64,000 bases of DNA from Pollenia angustigena. Lineage: Eukaryota; Arthropoda; Insecta; Diptera; Polleniidae. A model generated the notes under the pieces. The model had not been told where the DNA came from. It searched no databases and saw only the letters and a program-made list of their open reading frames with translations. The stretch covers positions 183,469,253 to 183,533,252 of the forward strand of contig OV884060.1 of the NCBI GenBank assembly GCA_930367215.1, in the 5' to 3' direction. Positions 1 to 10,506 of this stretch are shown here, piece by piece (the first letter of the stretch is position 1; each line of letters opens with the position of its first letter). Made by a program: the position numbers and the translations under genes.

Positions 1-171
1 GATTTCTTCAAAATGTTGTCTCCATCTTTGTGTTTGTTCTTCGACGTTCGTTAGCAGCTGACCGTTTGTATCTTTTATCGCATAGCTTCGATTTATATTT
101 TGGTTTGAAAGACGACCTATTATTTGATGTAGCTTCCTCATATTGTTCGCGCCTGCTGCTGCTTCCGCTTC
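1..171 (-). mobile_element. LINE fragment, linker before the RT domain
   Basis: Read on the minus strand, this stretch is open and gives a peptide with GRLSNQN, KDTNGQLL and a final RWRQHFEE. That is the typical linker between endonuclease and reverse transcriptase in many insect non-LTR retrotransposons. It runs off the left edge of the window and stops abruptly at the MITE end at 172, so it is a fragment. The plus-strand LINE remnant at 1055-1735 may be the same family but lies in the opposite orientation, so the two are not one copy. The family was assigned by pattern only. Confidence 0.6.
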
Positions 172-218
172 AAGTATTATGGAATACGTAAGACTTGTGA
201 GATAGTGTAAACTAGCCT
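172..218 (-). mobile_element. Truncated end of the TTAA-flanked MITE family
   Basis: These 47 bases match the terminal 50 bp of the MITEs at 21303-21655, 22847-23198 and 32602-32953 (GTGAGATAGTGTAAACTAGC at the end) and are followed by TTAG, a one-base variant of the family's TTAA target. The rest of the element is missing, and LINE-derived sequence abuts it directly on the left. It is a relic of an internally or terminally deleted copy. Confidence 0.7.
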
Positions 219-391
219 TTAGGAAATATTAGAAATAGAAGTGAAATTACAAATAGTACTTTAAAAAAAAAGAGTTTACGGCAGGGAAGATCACAGGTTG
301 ACAAGACATGTCAAACGTTATACACGTTTTTGAGATTCTTTTCAATGATAAAATATTTGGATGTACACATAGAAGCGGAGCAGAATTGGAT

Positions 392-779
392 GGCTCCACG
401 AAAAGCCACCCAATAAAATAACGCCCAGGAAATAACCCCCAATGAAATAAGCCCCAAAAAATAGGAAATAACACCCAAAAGCAGTGAATGAAATAACATC
501 GAAAAATAAATTAAATAAGCCCCAAAACGAAAACGAAACAACCCCCAATATTTGGAAGTTATTTCACATGAAATAACACCCAATGATGAAAATGAAATAA
601 CCCCCCATGAAATAAACCCCATCAGCATCAAAAATGAAATTATGCCCAGAATTCAAGGATTTCATGAAGTCAATATGGACCAACATATGAAATAACACCC
701 AAAAATGTATGAAAAAAAATTGGGGAATATTTTATTTCTCGTTTGGGCGTTTTTTCATTGGGGGGCTTTTCGTGGAGCC
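392..779. mobile_element. MITE with 8-bp target duplication and internal GAAATAAC repeats
   Basis: The ends are inverted repeats of about 35 bp beginning GGCTCCACGAAAAGCC with about three mismatches. The element is flanked by a perfect 8-bp duplication, AATTGGAT (384-391 and 780-787). Inside are about a dozen scattered degenerate copies of GAAATAACMCCCAA, which create several open frames that are not genes. An 8-bp duplication fits hAT-type or P-type integration. There is no transposase, so it is non-autonomous. Confidence 0.85.
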
Positions 780-787
780 AATTGGAT

Positions 788-1054
788 TGTTACTGGATAT
801 GAGAAATAAAACTGTTACGACATTTCGAAACACAAGCTATCTTTTTTGAAAGGAGAATAACTAGCGGGATCCCTAAGAGAAACATGAGAAAAGGAGCTAC
901 AGTGTGCAACCACCGAAAACTAGAAAGTGCACGCATACTGCAAAGGGCCCGAAACCTTTTTTTTGGGAACCGTTCATCTAGATAGTGGTGTGTTAAAAAT
1001 AATATGTACCAATGAGTAATGCAAATCAAGCATTGAAAGAAACATTAAATTGAA
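788..1054. other. No gene seen
   Basis: This is unassigned sequence between the MITE and the LINE remnant. Short open frames here show no composition or motif that suggests coding. Confidence 0.5.
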
Positions 1055-1735
1055 CCAGCTATAAGAGCATCTCGTCTCTAGCATGCAATCTAAGATTCAA
1101 GCCATTGCTACACGTGCGGCTAAAGCGGGCTTAAAAATTAATATCAACAAAACTAAATCCATGCGCATAAATTCTTCATGCAACACGAACTTCCATTTTA
1201 AGGAATAACCAATTGACGATGTCGAAATCTTTTATTACCTAAGGAGTATAATTTCAAAAAGAGGAAGCAACGTAATAATTTTTAATAAATTTTGGAGATC
1301 GCAAAATAACCCAATTCACACCAAAACCAATATTTTTAATAGCAACGTGAAATCTGTGTTTCTGTATGGCTGTGAAACCTGGAATAGTTCGAGTCGTGAA
1401 AACCGCTGCCTTAGGCGTATTCAAAGGATATTCTGGGCTGCCACGACATCAAATCTGGATTTGTGGAAGTCAACCAATCAAATTCCTTTAAGTATGAATA
1501 TCCGATTGTGTAAACTGAGTTGGCTAAGGCACACAATAAAAGCCAGCAAATGAGTTAACTCGACAGTCCGTTAACTATAACCCGCAAGGATCCAGGGTGG
1601 CGACGCTAAACTGAGAACGAATTGCATGAGCATGGTGTGTCCTAAAGTGAGATGGAAACGGTGTCCACTGAAAGAATACAATGAAGAACATTTGTTGCGG
1701 CCTTATGTTCTATGAGCATTTGAGATTAGGCCGTA
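1055..1735 (+). pseudogene. LINE reverse transcriptase C-terminal remnant
   Basis: The conceptual translation follows the region after the RT catalytic site in insect non-LTR elements. It reads AGLKININKTKSM, then IDDVE with FYYL, then NVKSVFLYGCETW, NRCLRRI, a DLWKSTNQ segment and a decayed NPQGSR tail. Several stops and frame changes break it (for example after SSCNTNFHFKE and around 1560), so it is dead. The longest intact piece, 1347-1553, covers the LYGCETW part. No 5' half, endonuclease or poly(A) tail is visible nearby. Confidence 0.8.
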
Positions 1736-3114
1736 ATAGTAACATCTATAATTCTAACCACTTTTTGACAATTTTTTTAAAACGACAAAGAGACATTTTG
1801 TGGACCAATTAATAAGAACTTGGGTTGAAGACATATTGATTCCAAATTTAACTAAATCTTAAAAACTTTGAATATTCAATAAAAACCTTGTCTACACTTG
1901 TTCACGAGCTTTAAATTTACTAACATAATTCGATTTTTAAAAGTTTTGTTAGACAATCAGTCTTAAATATCATTCCATGGCTCATGAAGACGGGGTGATA
2001 GGGTTTCATAATCTCCCTGAATGAAACCTGGGTGCAAGTGTCTTCATGTCACCAGTTTTGTCGATTTTTTGATGACATTGTCAACGAAGTATCTACACAA
2101 GACTACATTTGCCACTATATTTGCCTTTAATACGAAAAATTTTTTATCAACAACAACTGAGAAGTATAATTCCTATAAAAGTTGAAGCAATAATAAAAAA
2201 AATTGTTATGATTTCGGACATTTTTCATTAAGCGGGGTTTTTTTGTGAAGAATAATGTAAAAAAGAAAAAAAAAAGATAAATCCGTTCTTTAACAATTGA
2301 GCAATAAAATTACTCTCGGCAGACTTAACTGAGTCCCTCATAATGCTAAGGTTCTGTTTGAACATTAGAGATCAACAGAATTTTTTCACTAGTTCCCTAA
2401 TTTTAAACATGTTTCTTACATCGCCTGAGATTAGAGAAAAATATCGTTATTATGATAATGGAAGGACGTATGGAAAAGTGTATGTACTTTGTTTCATGTA
2501 CAAGCAGGTTTTTTTTATTGTTAGGACCAGCACTCAGGGGATAACCCATTGTGTTGGAACTAGGAAAATAGGTTCTGGGAAGGAGTAAAGAGGGAGAAGT
2601 GCTTGTGGACATTCGATTTTAATTTATTCATGTTGAAAGTGAAAGGGAAGACTTCCGCAGGTTATTCCACATACGAACAGTCTGGCCAAAGAACAAATTT
2701 TAACTGTGATACTTTGTACGATGCACCAGCCAATCGACCATAAAAGGATGGAATTTTGAGGAGTCCCTAATCGAATCCCTAATTTCATCAGAGCACATAC
2801 TATTGCAGTAACGATATAACAGGGAAATACAACCCACGTTACGACGATGCTCAGGAAAGTCAATAGAATTGGATATCCTACTGTCCCCAATGAGAATCTT
2901 CGCCTTCCCCTTCACGCGGTCAAGAAGCTCCAAAATAGACTTTTTTTAAGTTTGTTATTTTCAGGAAGAAAAAGAAAGAGAATATTTACATAATACCTAC
3001 ATAAATGTTGCAAAACAAAAGCTTATGAACAAGAATGCAGTCTCGAAAGAGGTATAAAAAGTTTATGCAGCAAATGTTTCTTAATATAAAGGAGGACTTA
3101 GGAAACTTAGACCT
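1736..3114. other. Noncoding AT-rich stretch
   Basis: There are only short, low-complexity open frames. It probably lies in the first intron of, or downstream of, the minus-strand gene whose first exon is at 3865-4210. No RNA gene or transposon ends were recognised. Confidence 0.5.
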
Positions 3115-3347
3115 GGGGTCTAATCACCGCATACGATATCGAGCAAAATTGATCGAAATTATTTATTTTGGTATCATGAAACTCGATATCGAATGAAACG
3201 TATTGAATTGGAAATAATAGCATTCGATATCGAGTAACTCGACATTACATTTATCGAGTTTTCATTCTATACGTCAGTGTCTATCGTATGCAAAAAAATT
3301 CGATAGTTTATTCGATACGAAAGTATCGAATGCGGTGATTAGACCCC
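3115..3347. mobile_element. Palindromic MITE, GGGGTCTAAT family, copy 1
   Basis: The inverted ends begin GGGGTCTAATCACCGCAT on the left and are mirrored at 3320-3347. The interior is dense in CGATATCGA palindromes. A second copy with the same ends lies at 35298-35542, inside glycogenin intron 1, which shows this is a dispersed element. I could not define a target-site duplication with certainty. Confidence 0.75.
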
Positions 3348-3864
3348 TGGTTGCCTCACTGATTTGTTATGTCAAACATTTTTTTCAGCTGCATATTTTT
3401 TCGAATATCAAGTCAAGTCAAATTTAATGCTCTTGTCATTTATATACATATGTGCGGTTTTCACAATGCAAGTGATTGAACGTGTAGTAAAATTTATACG
3501 AAAAGCACTCAAAAAACTGAGTGAAATAGTTTTACAACATTTGTAAAATAACGCTGTTTTTCTTGCTTTTAACTTACGTTTCCGTTATTTTTCTTTGATT
3601 TGGTTATCATTTTGAATAACAAATACCAGATTTAAATTCAGCTCTTAAACTTTACGAAGATTAGTTATCATTTACTCGGGTTCAAACATATTTCTTGAAC
3701 ATTAATGAACTTGCCGTCAATACCAACCACGAAATGCTATAAAACTCTTGATTAAGGTTCAAGGCTTTGCAGAAAAATTCCCAAAATATCCTGCTTTAAA
3801 ATTCTTGAAAATTTTGAATTTTTCCTTTAAACTTTAAAAAAATATAAATACATACTAAACTTAC
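3348..3864 (-). other. Probable intron 1 sequence of the minus-strand gene
   Basis: This sequence is immediately downstream (minus strand) of the donor at 3864. It is AT-rich with no recognised feature. It includes a strong GTAAGT donor at its upstream edge. Confidence 0.5.
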
Positions 3865-4210
3865 CCATCATCATATTATTTAAATCCAAACAACTTGAAC
3901 GACTGCGTGTACGTTGCAACAAATGTTGATGTTTCTCGAAGGACATTTGTTTTGGTGTTGGTAAACTGGGCGTTTGTGAGGAAAAACTCTCACTAGTGGA
4001 TGTTGTGTTTGAAGTAGTTGTAGTAGTATTTGCTACTGTTGTCGTTGTACTACTTCCGGTTACACTGCTACCACCCCCAGTACTATTACTATTGCCACCA
4101 ATACTACACCATTCAGCTTCCATGGCCTTGGATGCACTACGCTTGAAGTGCTCCAAAAAATTATCTATTTGCTTTTCCAAAGACGAAGCGGCAGGTGGTG
4201 AATTCTCCAT
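3865..4210 (-). CDS. First coding exon of an unrecognised Ser/Thr-rich protein
   Basis: I do not recognise this gene. The frame starts with ATG at 4210 and runs 115 codons plus one base to a strong donor, ATGG followed by GTAAGT (intron starts at 3864), so the exon is phase 1 and the gene continues leftward. Residues 1-36 look like folded or coiled protein (LEKQIDNFLEHFKRSASK). Residues about 40-85 are a Ser/Thr/Asn/Gly tract encoded by trinucleotide-like runs. Residues 86-115 are basic and Ser-rich (RTRSRSSCLDLNN), ending in three Met codons. Composition and the strong donor argue for a real exon. No downstream exon was identified in the window. Confidence 0.65.
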
Positions 4211-4490
4211 GATTTAAGTGGTTATTTTTTTTATTAGAAAAATAATTGCTTTTGTTTTTTTTTTTTTTTTTTGTATTTTTAATTACGTTGGATAGTAGTC
4301 AGTATAGAACATTATCTTTAACATAGATCTAAAAACAATATATTGTGCATAACATACCAGTTTGTATGTGATTTAAAAAAAAAGCACTTAAATACAATGT
4401 ACATGTGTATGTGACAGGGATGTGAAGGGGTCGTATCACATTGATGAACAAGGTTTTTGAAGAAAAGTACTTTTGTGGTTCATTAAAGTC
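4211..4490 (-). other. Probable 5' leader and upstream region of the minus-strand gene
   Basis: This is the sequence just upstream (minus strand) of the ATG at 4210, with long T runs and no clear promoter motif. The transcription start cannot be placed. Confidence 0.3.
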
Positions 4491-4858
4491 AAAAAATTAT
4501 ATCGTCAGTTTGTGATAATTCTTAATCCTTATCATAGCACTTTTAACGATTATTGTTAATTTTTACATTATAATTCTAGAAATTTTTTGTAACTAGTTTC
4601 TTTTTCGTAAATATTAACAAAGAGTTCGTTAACATTTTTCCCCCAATATTTACGACTCTTTCAAAAATAGCATTCAAAAAATAATGTTAGCAGTTTGTTA
4701 TAGTCCTAAATCTTGATTAAAGCACTATTTACGATTATTGTTAATTTTAAATTATAATTCTAGCGATTTTTTGTAACTAGTTTTATTTCGTCAAAATTAA
4801 CAAACAATTCGTTAACATTTTTTTCCCCAATATTGACGATTTTTTCAAAAGTATCCTT
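4491..4858. repeat. Tandem duplication, two units of about 185 bp
   Basis: Unit 1 (about 4491-4676) and unit 2 (about 4677-4858) align end to end, for example CGATTATTGTTAATTTT and TTTTTTGTAACTAGTTT in both. They have diverged by scattered substitutions and small indels, which suggests an old local duplication. No coding potential. Confidence 0.75.
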
Positions 4859-5138
4859 TTTTAACTAGCAAATGAGAGATTATCTAACGAGCCTTTCAAA
4901 AGCATGCCAAGAGTCGTGTGAGACTAGGGTAGCCAGATTTTAAATTCGGGAAAACAGTACATTGAAGACAATAAAACCGTACAATCAAGGTATGTTTATT
5001 TAATATACAAGAAACAATGAGAGATCGCAATGAGAATTCACAAAGAACCTACAAATTTATGGAAAAAACTAAATAATTGCAATTTATATTTTTATTGGAT
5101 ATTTATGTAAAAAAGTGGCCACCATATATTTTTATTTG

Positions 5139-5450
5139 TGCAGCTAACTTTGATGTTTCGTATGAAAATATTTTAAAGCTGCCAAAAAATATGAAAAATG
5201 TGCAGGTATACAAAATGCACGTAAAAAAGGAATTTGAAGAATAATTTCAGAAAATATGTATTTTGGGGAGTTAAGTCAAAGTGCAGCTAACTTTGATATT
5301 TTGTATGAAAATAATTTTAAAATGCCAAAAATTTTGCGCATTTATCTTAAATGTGCGGGTATAGAAAGAGCACTTAAAAAAGGAATTTGTATGGAATTAT
5401 AAAGAATAATTCCAAAAATTATCAATTTTGTGCAGTTAAGTCAAAAGTGC
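5139..5450. repeat. Tandem duplication, two units of about 143 bp
   Basis: Both units start with GTGCAGCTAACTTTGAT (5139 and 5282) and share CGTATGAAAATA-like and GGAATTTG blocks. The ends carry GCAGTTAAGTCAAA repeated a third and fourth time near 5440-5480. Diverged, noncoding. Confidence 0.65.
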
Positions 5451-5746
5451 ACGTAAACAAAAGGCAGTTAAGTCAAAACTACTGTATGAAAATGGATTTT
5501 TAAAATCTTAATTGTATTTTATGAATACAGCAAATAATATTTGTCTGCATTAGGGTGACCGATAAAATCAAATGTTCGACTTCTTTAGGTCTCACCCGCC
5601 AACTTGGTGGGTATTGATAAAAGTCAACGCCAAAAAAAAAAATTTTCGACGATCGGTGAAACCGTCCCTCACGCCTACCAAAGCTTGAGAAAATTATATT
5701 TTTACATGAAATCTGACTTTTATGTTTCTTAACTAAGAAAATATTC

Positions 5747-6385
5747 ACCCCTATCGTGAATAACAAGTGGAATTTTTGTTCCCATGAAATTTTCATTCCC
5801 CTCGAAGGGAAAAAAGCAATCGTGAATCTCATGTGAAAAATTTTCCACGCTATCAGAAGAAAGATTAAAAAATATTAAAAATCCATGAAATTTTTGTTCA
5901 AAAATATACAAGTATATATTTTAAAGAAAAGTTAAAATAATAAAGCAAAATATTTAGTATTGGAGGGATAGTTTGATTACAATGTTAGTTTTTTGCACTA
6001 TTTAAATTTAATGTAGTAAAATATTTTCCAAAATTCTGCCACCAAGTCAATTGAAAGCTTCACAAATCCGCAGGCAATCGACCTGTTGTTTTGCATTTTG
6101 TTGAGCAATATTCGGTTTATGTCTAATTAACTTATTAACCCTTAATATTCGATTTATAGGAGGAGCTACTTACATACATGTTCTGTTCCCTAGCAAAAAT
6201 AAAGTGAGAAAATCTAAGGGAAATGTGAACAAATTACGAGGGAAAAAATTTTTCACGATAAGGGGAAATTTTTCCCGTGAACAATTTTTCACGTTATTAT
6301 TCTCCTTTGAATTACAATTTTTCATGGGAGTTGTTCATGATCGCAAATATGTGAAAAGGGGAAAAATTATTCACGATAGGGGTGA
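5747..6385. mobile_element. Non-autonomous DNA element, TCACCCCTATCGTGAATAA family, copy 1
   Basis: The 19-bp inverted ends TCACCCCTATCGTGAATAA are at 5747 and, inverted, at 6367-6385. The subterminal region has many ATTTTTC(C)C and GGGAAAA blocks in both orientations. A second copy in reverse orientation lies at 15541-16172. The open frames here (such as the 93-codon one at 6204) are by-products of the repeats. No transposase is present. Confidence 0.8.
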
Positions 6386-6499
6386 TTATTTTTGTAGAAA
6401 AGTTGTAAACAAGTTTTTCCTTAATCTCTTATTAAACAAAATAAACAGAAATATATCGAATAAGGCCCTAATTCGGGTACGTTGAATTCAGTGGTGTAA

Positions 6500-7261
6500 T
6501 GATACAGCTTTTTTGAGCGTGCACGAAAACCGTCAAGAAGCATCTCGATACCTATAGGATCATATATTTCAACTCGAACTATGGTTAAAGCAATGGAGGA
6601 TAGAGGTCAATGAGCAAAAATGCGTACATATAACATTCACCTTGCGTCGGGAATCATGCCCCCCTATTAAAATCAATAATCAAATAATACCTCAAAATTC
6701 GCATGTAAAATACCTCGGTATTCATCTAGATCGCCGTTTAAAGTGGAAAAGCCATATAGAACCAAAATTAACTCAAATGAAACTAAAAGCCATCCAAATT
6801 CATTGGCTTATTGGAAGAAACTCTGTCCTTAGTCTCGACTGCAAACTTCTTCTTTACAACTCCATCTTAAAGCCAATCTAGTGCTATGGTATTCAGTTAT
6901 GTATGTATGTTAAAAACTCAAACATTCATAAGGATCTCATTAGTAAAAACTATGATTACAAAATATGCAGTAATATATTTAAAAAGGCTTGAACAACACC
7001 CAAATCCACTAGCTCAAAATATTTTAAGTCATGGCGGCCACACTCGCTTAAGAAGAAGAGACACTGCAGCACTTATCCAATTAGATGAGCAATAAACACC
7101 TATAAAAGTGAACAGAACCCGCGATGAAGAAAATTTTTGTCTGGCACTGGCAGGACAAAAAATAACGTATTAGGTTAAGATTTGATTAATTATTGTTAGT
7201 TCATATTTAATATATGAAGATTCAATAAATAAATAATGAGAAAAAAAAAAAAAAAAAAAAA
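6500..7261 (+). pseudogene. 5'-truncated jockey-type LINE with poly(A) tail
   Basis: The translation matches the C-terminal part of jockey-clade reverse transcriptases. Visible parts are a LWLKQWRIEVNEQKCVHITF segment, then HVKYLGIHLDRRLKWKSHI, then LYNSILKPI, and after a break a tail with YLKRLEQHPNPLAQNI. A stop near 6880, another in the 5' part and a deleted stretch make it inactive. The catalytic YADD region is absent because of 5' truncation. The element ends in AATAAATAAATAATG and about 20 A (7241-7260), the normal LINE 3' end. Confidence 0.85.
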
Positions 7262-7554
7262 TTTTTTTGTTCCTTAAAAAAGCATTAATGTGGTGTTTAT
7301 AGAACACGAGCGCCTTACTCGTCCGTTCAACTTACATTTAAAGCAAAAACAAAATTTTATACTTTTATTTACGCTTCCTTTTCTAGTTTGGTATATTAAA
7401 TAAAACAATTTGACGTACTACTTCTTATTGGACTATATTTCCATATTATCTTTTGTTATAACTTTTTTGTTTTTTTTTTTTTGAATGAGTTTTTATTTAT
7501 TAGTTATAAGTGAAAGTATGTTTATAACTATGTATTAAAATGAAATTGTATTTT
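7262..7554. other. No gene seen
   Basis: AT-rich spacer directly after the LINE poly(A) tail, without recognised features. Confidence 0.4.
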
Positions 7555-7645
7555 TATTCAGGAGTATATCTTTGTAATATATGTTAATTGGCCTAGGAGG
7601 CTTTTATATATTACTGTGAATGAAATAAATAAATAAATAAATAAT
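7555..7645 (+). repeat. Probable LINE 3' tail with (AAAT)n microsatellite
   Basis: TTGGCCTAGGAGGCTT followed by TGTGAATG and five AAAT units resembles the 3' end of fly jockey-like LINEs, which end in such tetranucleotide tails. No coding part of this copy remains. Confidence 0.45.
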
Positions 7646-8074
7646 TGTATAAATTAATTAATTAAATAGTTTTAATGCCTTTTTTTAGATTAAATAAATA
7701 AAAATTTATAATGTATTTGGAAAAAACAGGAAAGTGATTTTATATGGTTAGAAGTGCTTTTCTTTCGTTTAAATATCTGCCTTTTTATCTCTTGTTCTAG
7801 CTTTCATAATATCACCAAGTAGTTTGGATACTTGGTTGATATTTAAGCGCTAAGTTCCGAAGATACCCTATACACTCCATAAACCCAGAAACGAAATCGG
7901 CGTTCTCTCGGGGAATATCAGCAAGGTGTTTGGATCCTTGGCAGGTATTCTCGAGCTGTAGTCCAAATCCACCCCTGTATACAGTCCAAATTCCTATTGT
8001 TTACACCTTTTGGGGAGGAAATAAGAAAACTGTATATTTTTTTTTTTAATTTTATTTGAATTCTTAGAAATTAA
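7646..8074. other. No gene seen
   Basis: Noncoding; only short shadow frames. Confidence 0.4.
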
Positions 8075-8526
8075 GGGGGCACATACATATGTGTACCTCA
8101 GGTCTTAAAATATGAAAAATTTCAACGTAAATTCTTAATTTCTTAAGATCAGAACTGAACCGATTAAATAAAGGGCTTATTATTAACTATTTGTTTTATC
8201 TTATGAGGTGTAATTTAAATTTCGGTTTTTATTATTTTTTTAATTTGTTTATTTAAACTGGTAGAAAAAGAGGTGCACATATGTGTACTTCAGGTCTTAG
8301 CGATTAGTTATTGTGGAAAAATATCCCAACAGTATGGTTTTTTCAAACAGTTAAATTCAGATGTAAAAATAATGGCTAAAACTTCTAAACCCTGCCATCT
8401 TTTGATATTGTTTTGAAGCGCGTAGCTTAAAGCAAGTAATTAAACTGTTTCTATTGGTCACACGATGTCGCTAGTCTTTAAAACTTGTAATATTTTAAGG
8501 TGCACATATGTGTACCTATGGTCTGA
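8075..8526. repeat. Three dispersed copies of a near-palindromic 20-mer
   Basis: AGGTGCACATATGTGTACCT and close variants occur at about 8075-8097, 8271-8290 and 8499-8518. Each is followed by a YAGGTCTTA or ATGGTCTGA block. The core CACATATGTG is a perfect palindrome. Spacing is about 200-230 bp. What it belongs to is unknown; it may be subterminal repeats of an unidentified transposon. Confidence 0.6.
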
Positions 8527-9064
8527 AGAGGATACAGAGATGAAAAAAGTGACGTGTGAAAAATGCCTTAATCATTTGCGAGGGCAGCTTTCGAAGAAAG
8601 AGAAAGAAAATGTTTTTTGTTAGTGAAGTGACAATGCGTAAAAACAGGCCGCAACTATCTACACAAATTGCATAATCAAAACAAAAAACGCAAAAAGGGC
8701 AGCTTTCGAAGAAAAAGCCAGAAAAAACACAATATTTTCTGTCTCGTGACGCCTCTGTATACTCTGTGCTCGAAACGTATCGGCGTTACGCCCGGACCGC
8801 TATAAGACGTAATCGACGGTTTTATATCCTTTTAACGACCACCCTAGTGTACACATATAGACGATTAACATTTTAAGTGTACACTATGTGTTCACTATGT
8901 GTTCTTTTTTAATGAACCCTGTAATGAAATTATATTTTTTTCAGTTTTTAACATTTTTATGTATTGAGCGTTATATTTGCTTTAATGGTTGTTCTGGGAA
9001 TCAATTTTCCTAAAATAATGTTCTACAAAAAGTGAGTATAGTAATTGAAAGCACTATGTCCCTA
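8527..9064. other. No gene seen
   Basis: Contains a repeated GGGCAGCTTTCGAAGAAA block (about 8582 and 8697) but no coding frame or RNA gene. Confidence 0.4.
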
Positions 9065-10060
9065 CCCAACGAACACGAAGGTTTGATTTCAAATTGAAAA
9101 TTATATGAAATCAAACATTTTCTCAAACGACAAAAAGGGGAAATTATTTTCAAATAGAAAAATTCCTTTATTTTCAACTTGCTTTCAAACGTAATTCTCA
9201 AATGTGGATTTTAATACAATGTTGAACATAAATAAAAATATTTTATTTTTTTAAATTAAACTCATTATTTGAGCCGTTTATTTTGAAAGTGGCATAAGTC
9301 ATTTCGGTTTTTAAGTCGAGATATTTAAGGGTTTGCGTTTTAACACGTTTAAAAATATGGATGCTAACTTTCGAGAAGATTCACTTGTATTTGATGCATC
9401 ATGATAATGATATTTTTCTCAGTATTTATTATTATTATTATTTATTATTATTATTTATTATTATATTTATTATTAACCCGATTTTTTTTGAAAAAGTGAC
9501 TAATGCCACTTTCAAAATAAACGGCTCATTTATTCAAGTAAACTGTTAGATAAACATTCGGCACCATAGCTTAAAGATGAAATAATGATCTTTCCGTCCT
9601 CTAATTCTTGGAAACGCGAAATACGTGGCTCCCTTTTATTTTAAGGATTGTAGCACTGCGATCAACAACAAACTTATAATTTCTTCATTTTCCCGTTTTA
9701 TTTTTTATTCGTATTCTTTATCATTGTAACTACTCACAAATAATTTGTATTTTTCACAAGAAATAAATCGTTCACTTGTTAAACACATTTAACCACGAAG
9801 TAAAAATTTAACTAATCGCCATTTTTAATATTTACATTTATTTTTCGCTTTAGTATTGCCAAGTTTAGTTTTGCTTTGAATTTAACATTTGATACCAATT
9901 TGACTCCAAATTGATAAAACATTTGATGTCAAATGTTAATTTTCAAATCATTATCCATTTGAGTTTAAATGTTAAAATCAAACAATTAAAAAACGTTTGA
10001 GAATTGTGTTTGATGTCAAATGTAATTTCATATCAAAGGTTTGACTTCGTGTTTGTTGGG
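9065..10060. mobile_element. TA-flanked non-autonomous DNA element
   Basis: The ends are inverted: CCCAACGAACACGAAGG at 9065 and its complement, with minor changes, ending at 10060. TA lies on each side (9063-9064 and 10061-10062), as expected for the Tc1/mariner superfamily. Subterminal sequence repeats TTTGATNTCAAAT-like palindromes. There is no transposase frame. It contains a second, nested MITE at 9271-9527. A related end is visible near 46426-46487. Confidence 0.75.
9271..9527. mobile_element. Nested MITE with GAGCCGTTTATTTTGAAAG ends
   Basis: An inverted repeat of about 40 bp begins GAGCCGTTTATTTTGAAAG at 9271 and is mirrored up to 9527. ATTT on both sides may be the target duplication. 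The interior holds a (TTAT)n microsatellite at about 9423-9475. Its position inside the larger element shows it inserted later. Confidence 0.65.
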
Positions 10061-10255
10061 TACTCTCTAAAAATATTTAATTATCTTAGATGGAAATAAA
10101 AAGTTATGACCAGTTTTTAAAGTTTGCCCTAGGGTTCTGCGGAAAAGCTTAAAATTGAAATAATTCCTTCGACAAGCTTATACATACATAGATACATGAT
10201 AAAATAGCAGGCCAAATCTTTTTTTCTTTTTTATTCTTCCCCTAAGCTATCCCGC

Positions 10256-10330
10256 GAAGCTCTACGCTTGTCTGCAGGAGACCAGAGTCTCTGGCGAGAA
10301 TAGAACCTGCAACTCCCGCACTGAAAGACT
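10256..10330 (-). repeat. Possible tRNA-derived SINE remnant
   Basis: On the minus strand, GCAGGTTCTATTCTCGC resembles a degenerate tRNA B box (GGTTCGATTCC) in a GC-richer 75-bp patch. There is no intact tRNA cloverleaf. Weak call. Confidence 0.25.
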
Positions 10331-10506
10331 GATTTTTTTTAAATCATCCCAAAATATTAGAAATTATTTCAATTTCACACAATTATTCGTTCCCAAATGC
10401 GATCTATCTAATATAGGGCTGCCAGATGTTAGAACCTATCAACCAAGACACATGGAAAAAATGGATAAAAAATTACACCAACAGAAAAGTTTTTTTTTGA
10501 TACATA

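Noticed and set aside
311..631. 106-codon minus-strand hydrophobic frame
   Set aside because: Created by the GAAATAACCCCCA repeats of the MITE; the Gly/Phe/Ile runs are translated repeats.
3996..4217. 73-codon plus-strand Val/Leu-rich frame
   Set aside because: Antisense shadow of the Ser/Thr tract of the minus-strand exon.
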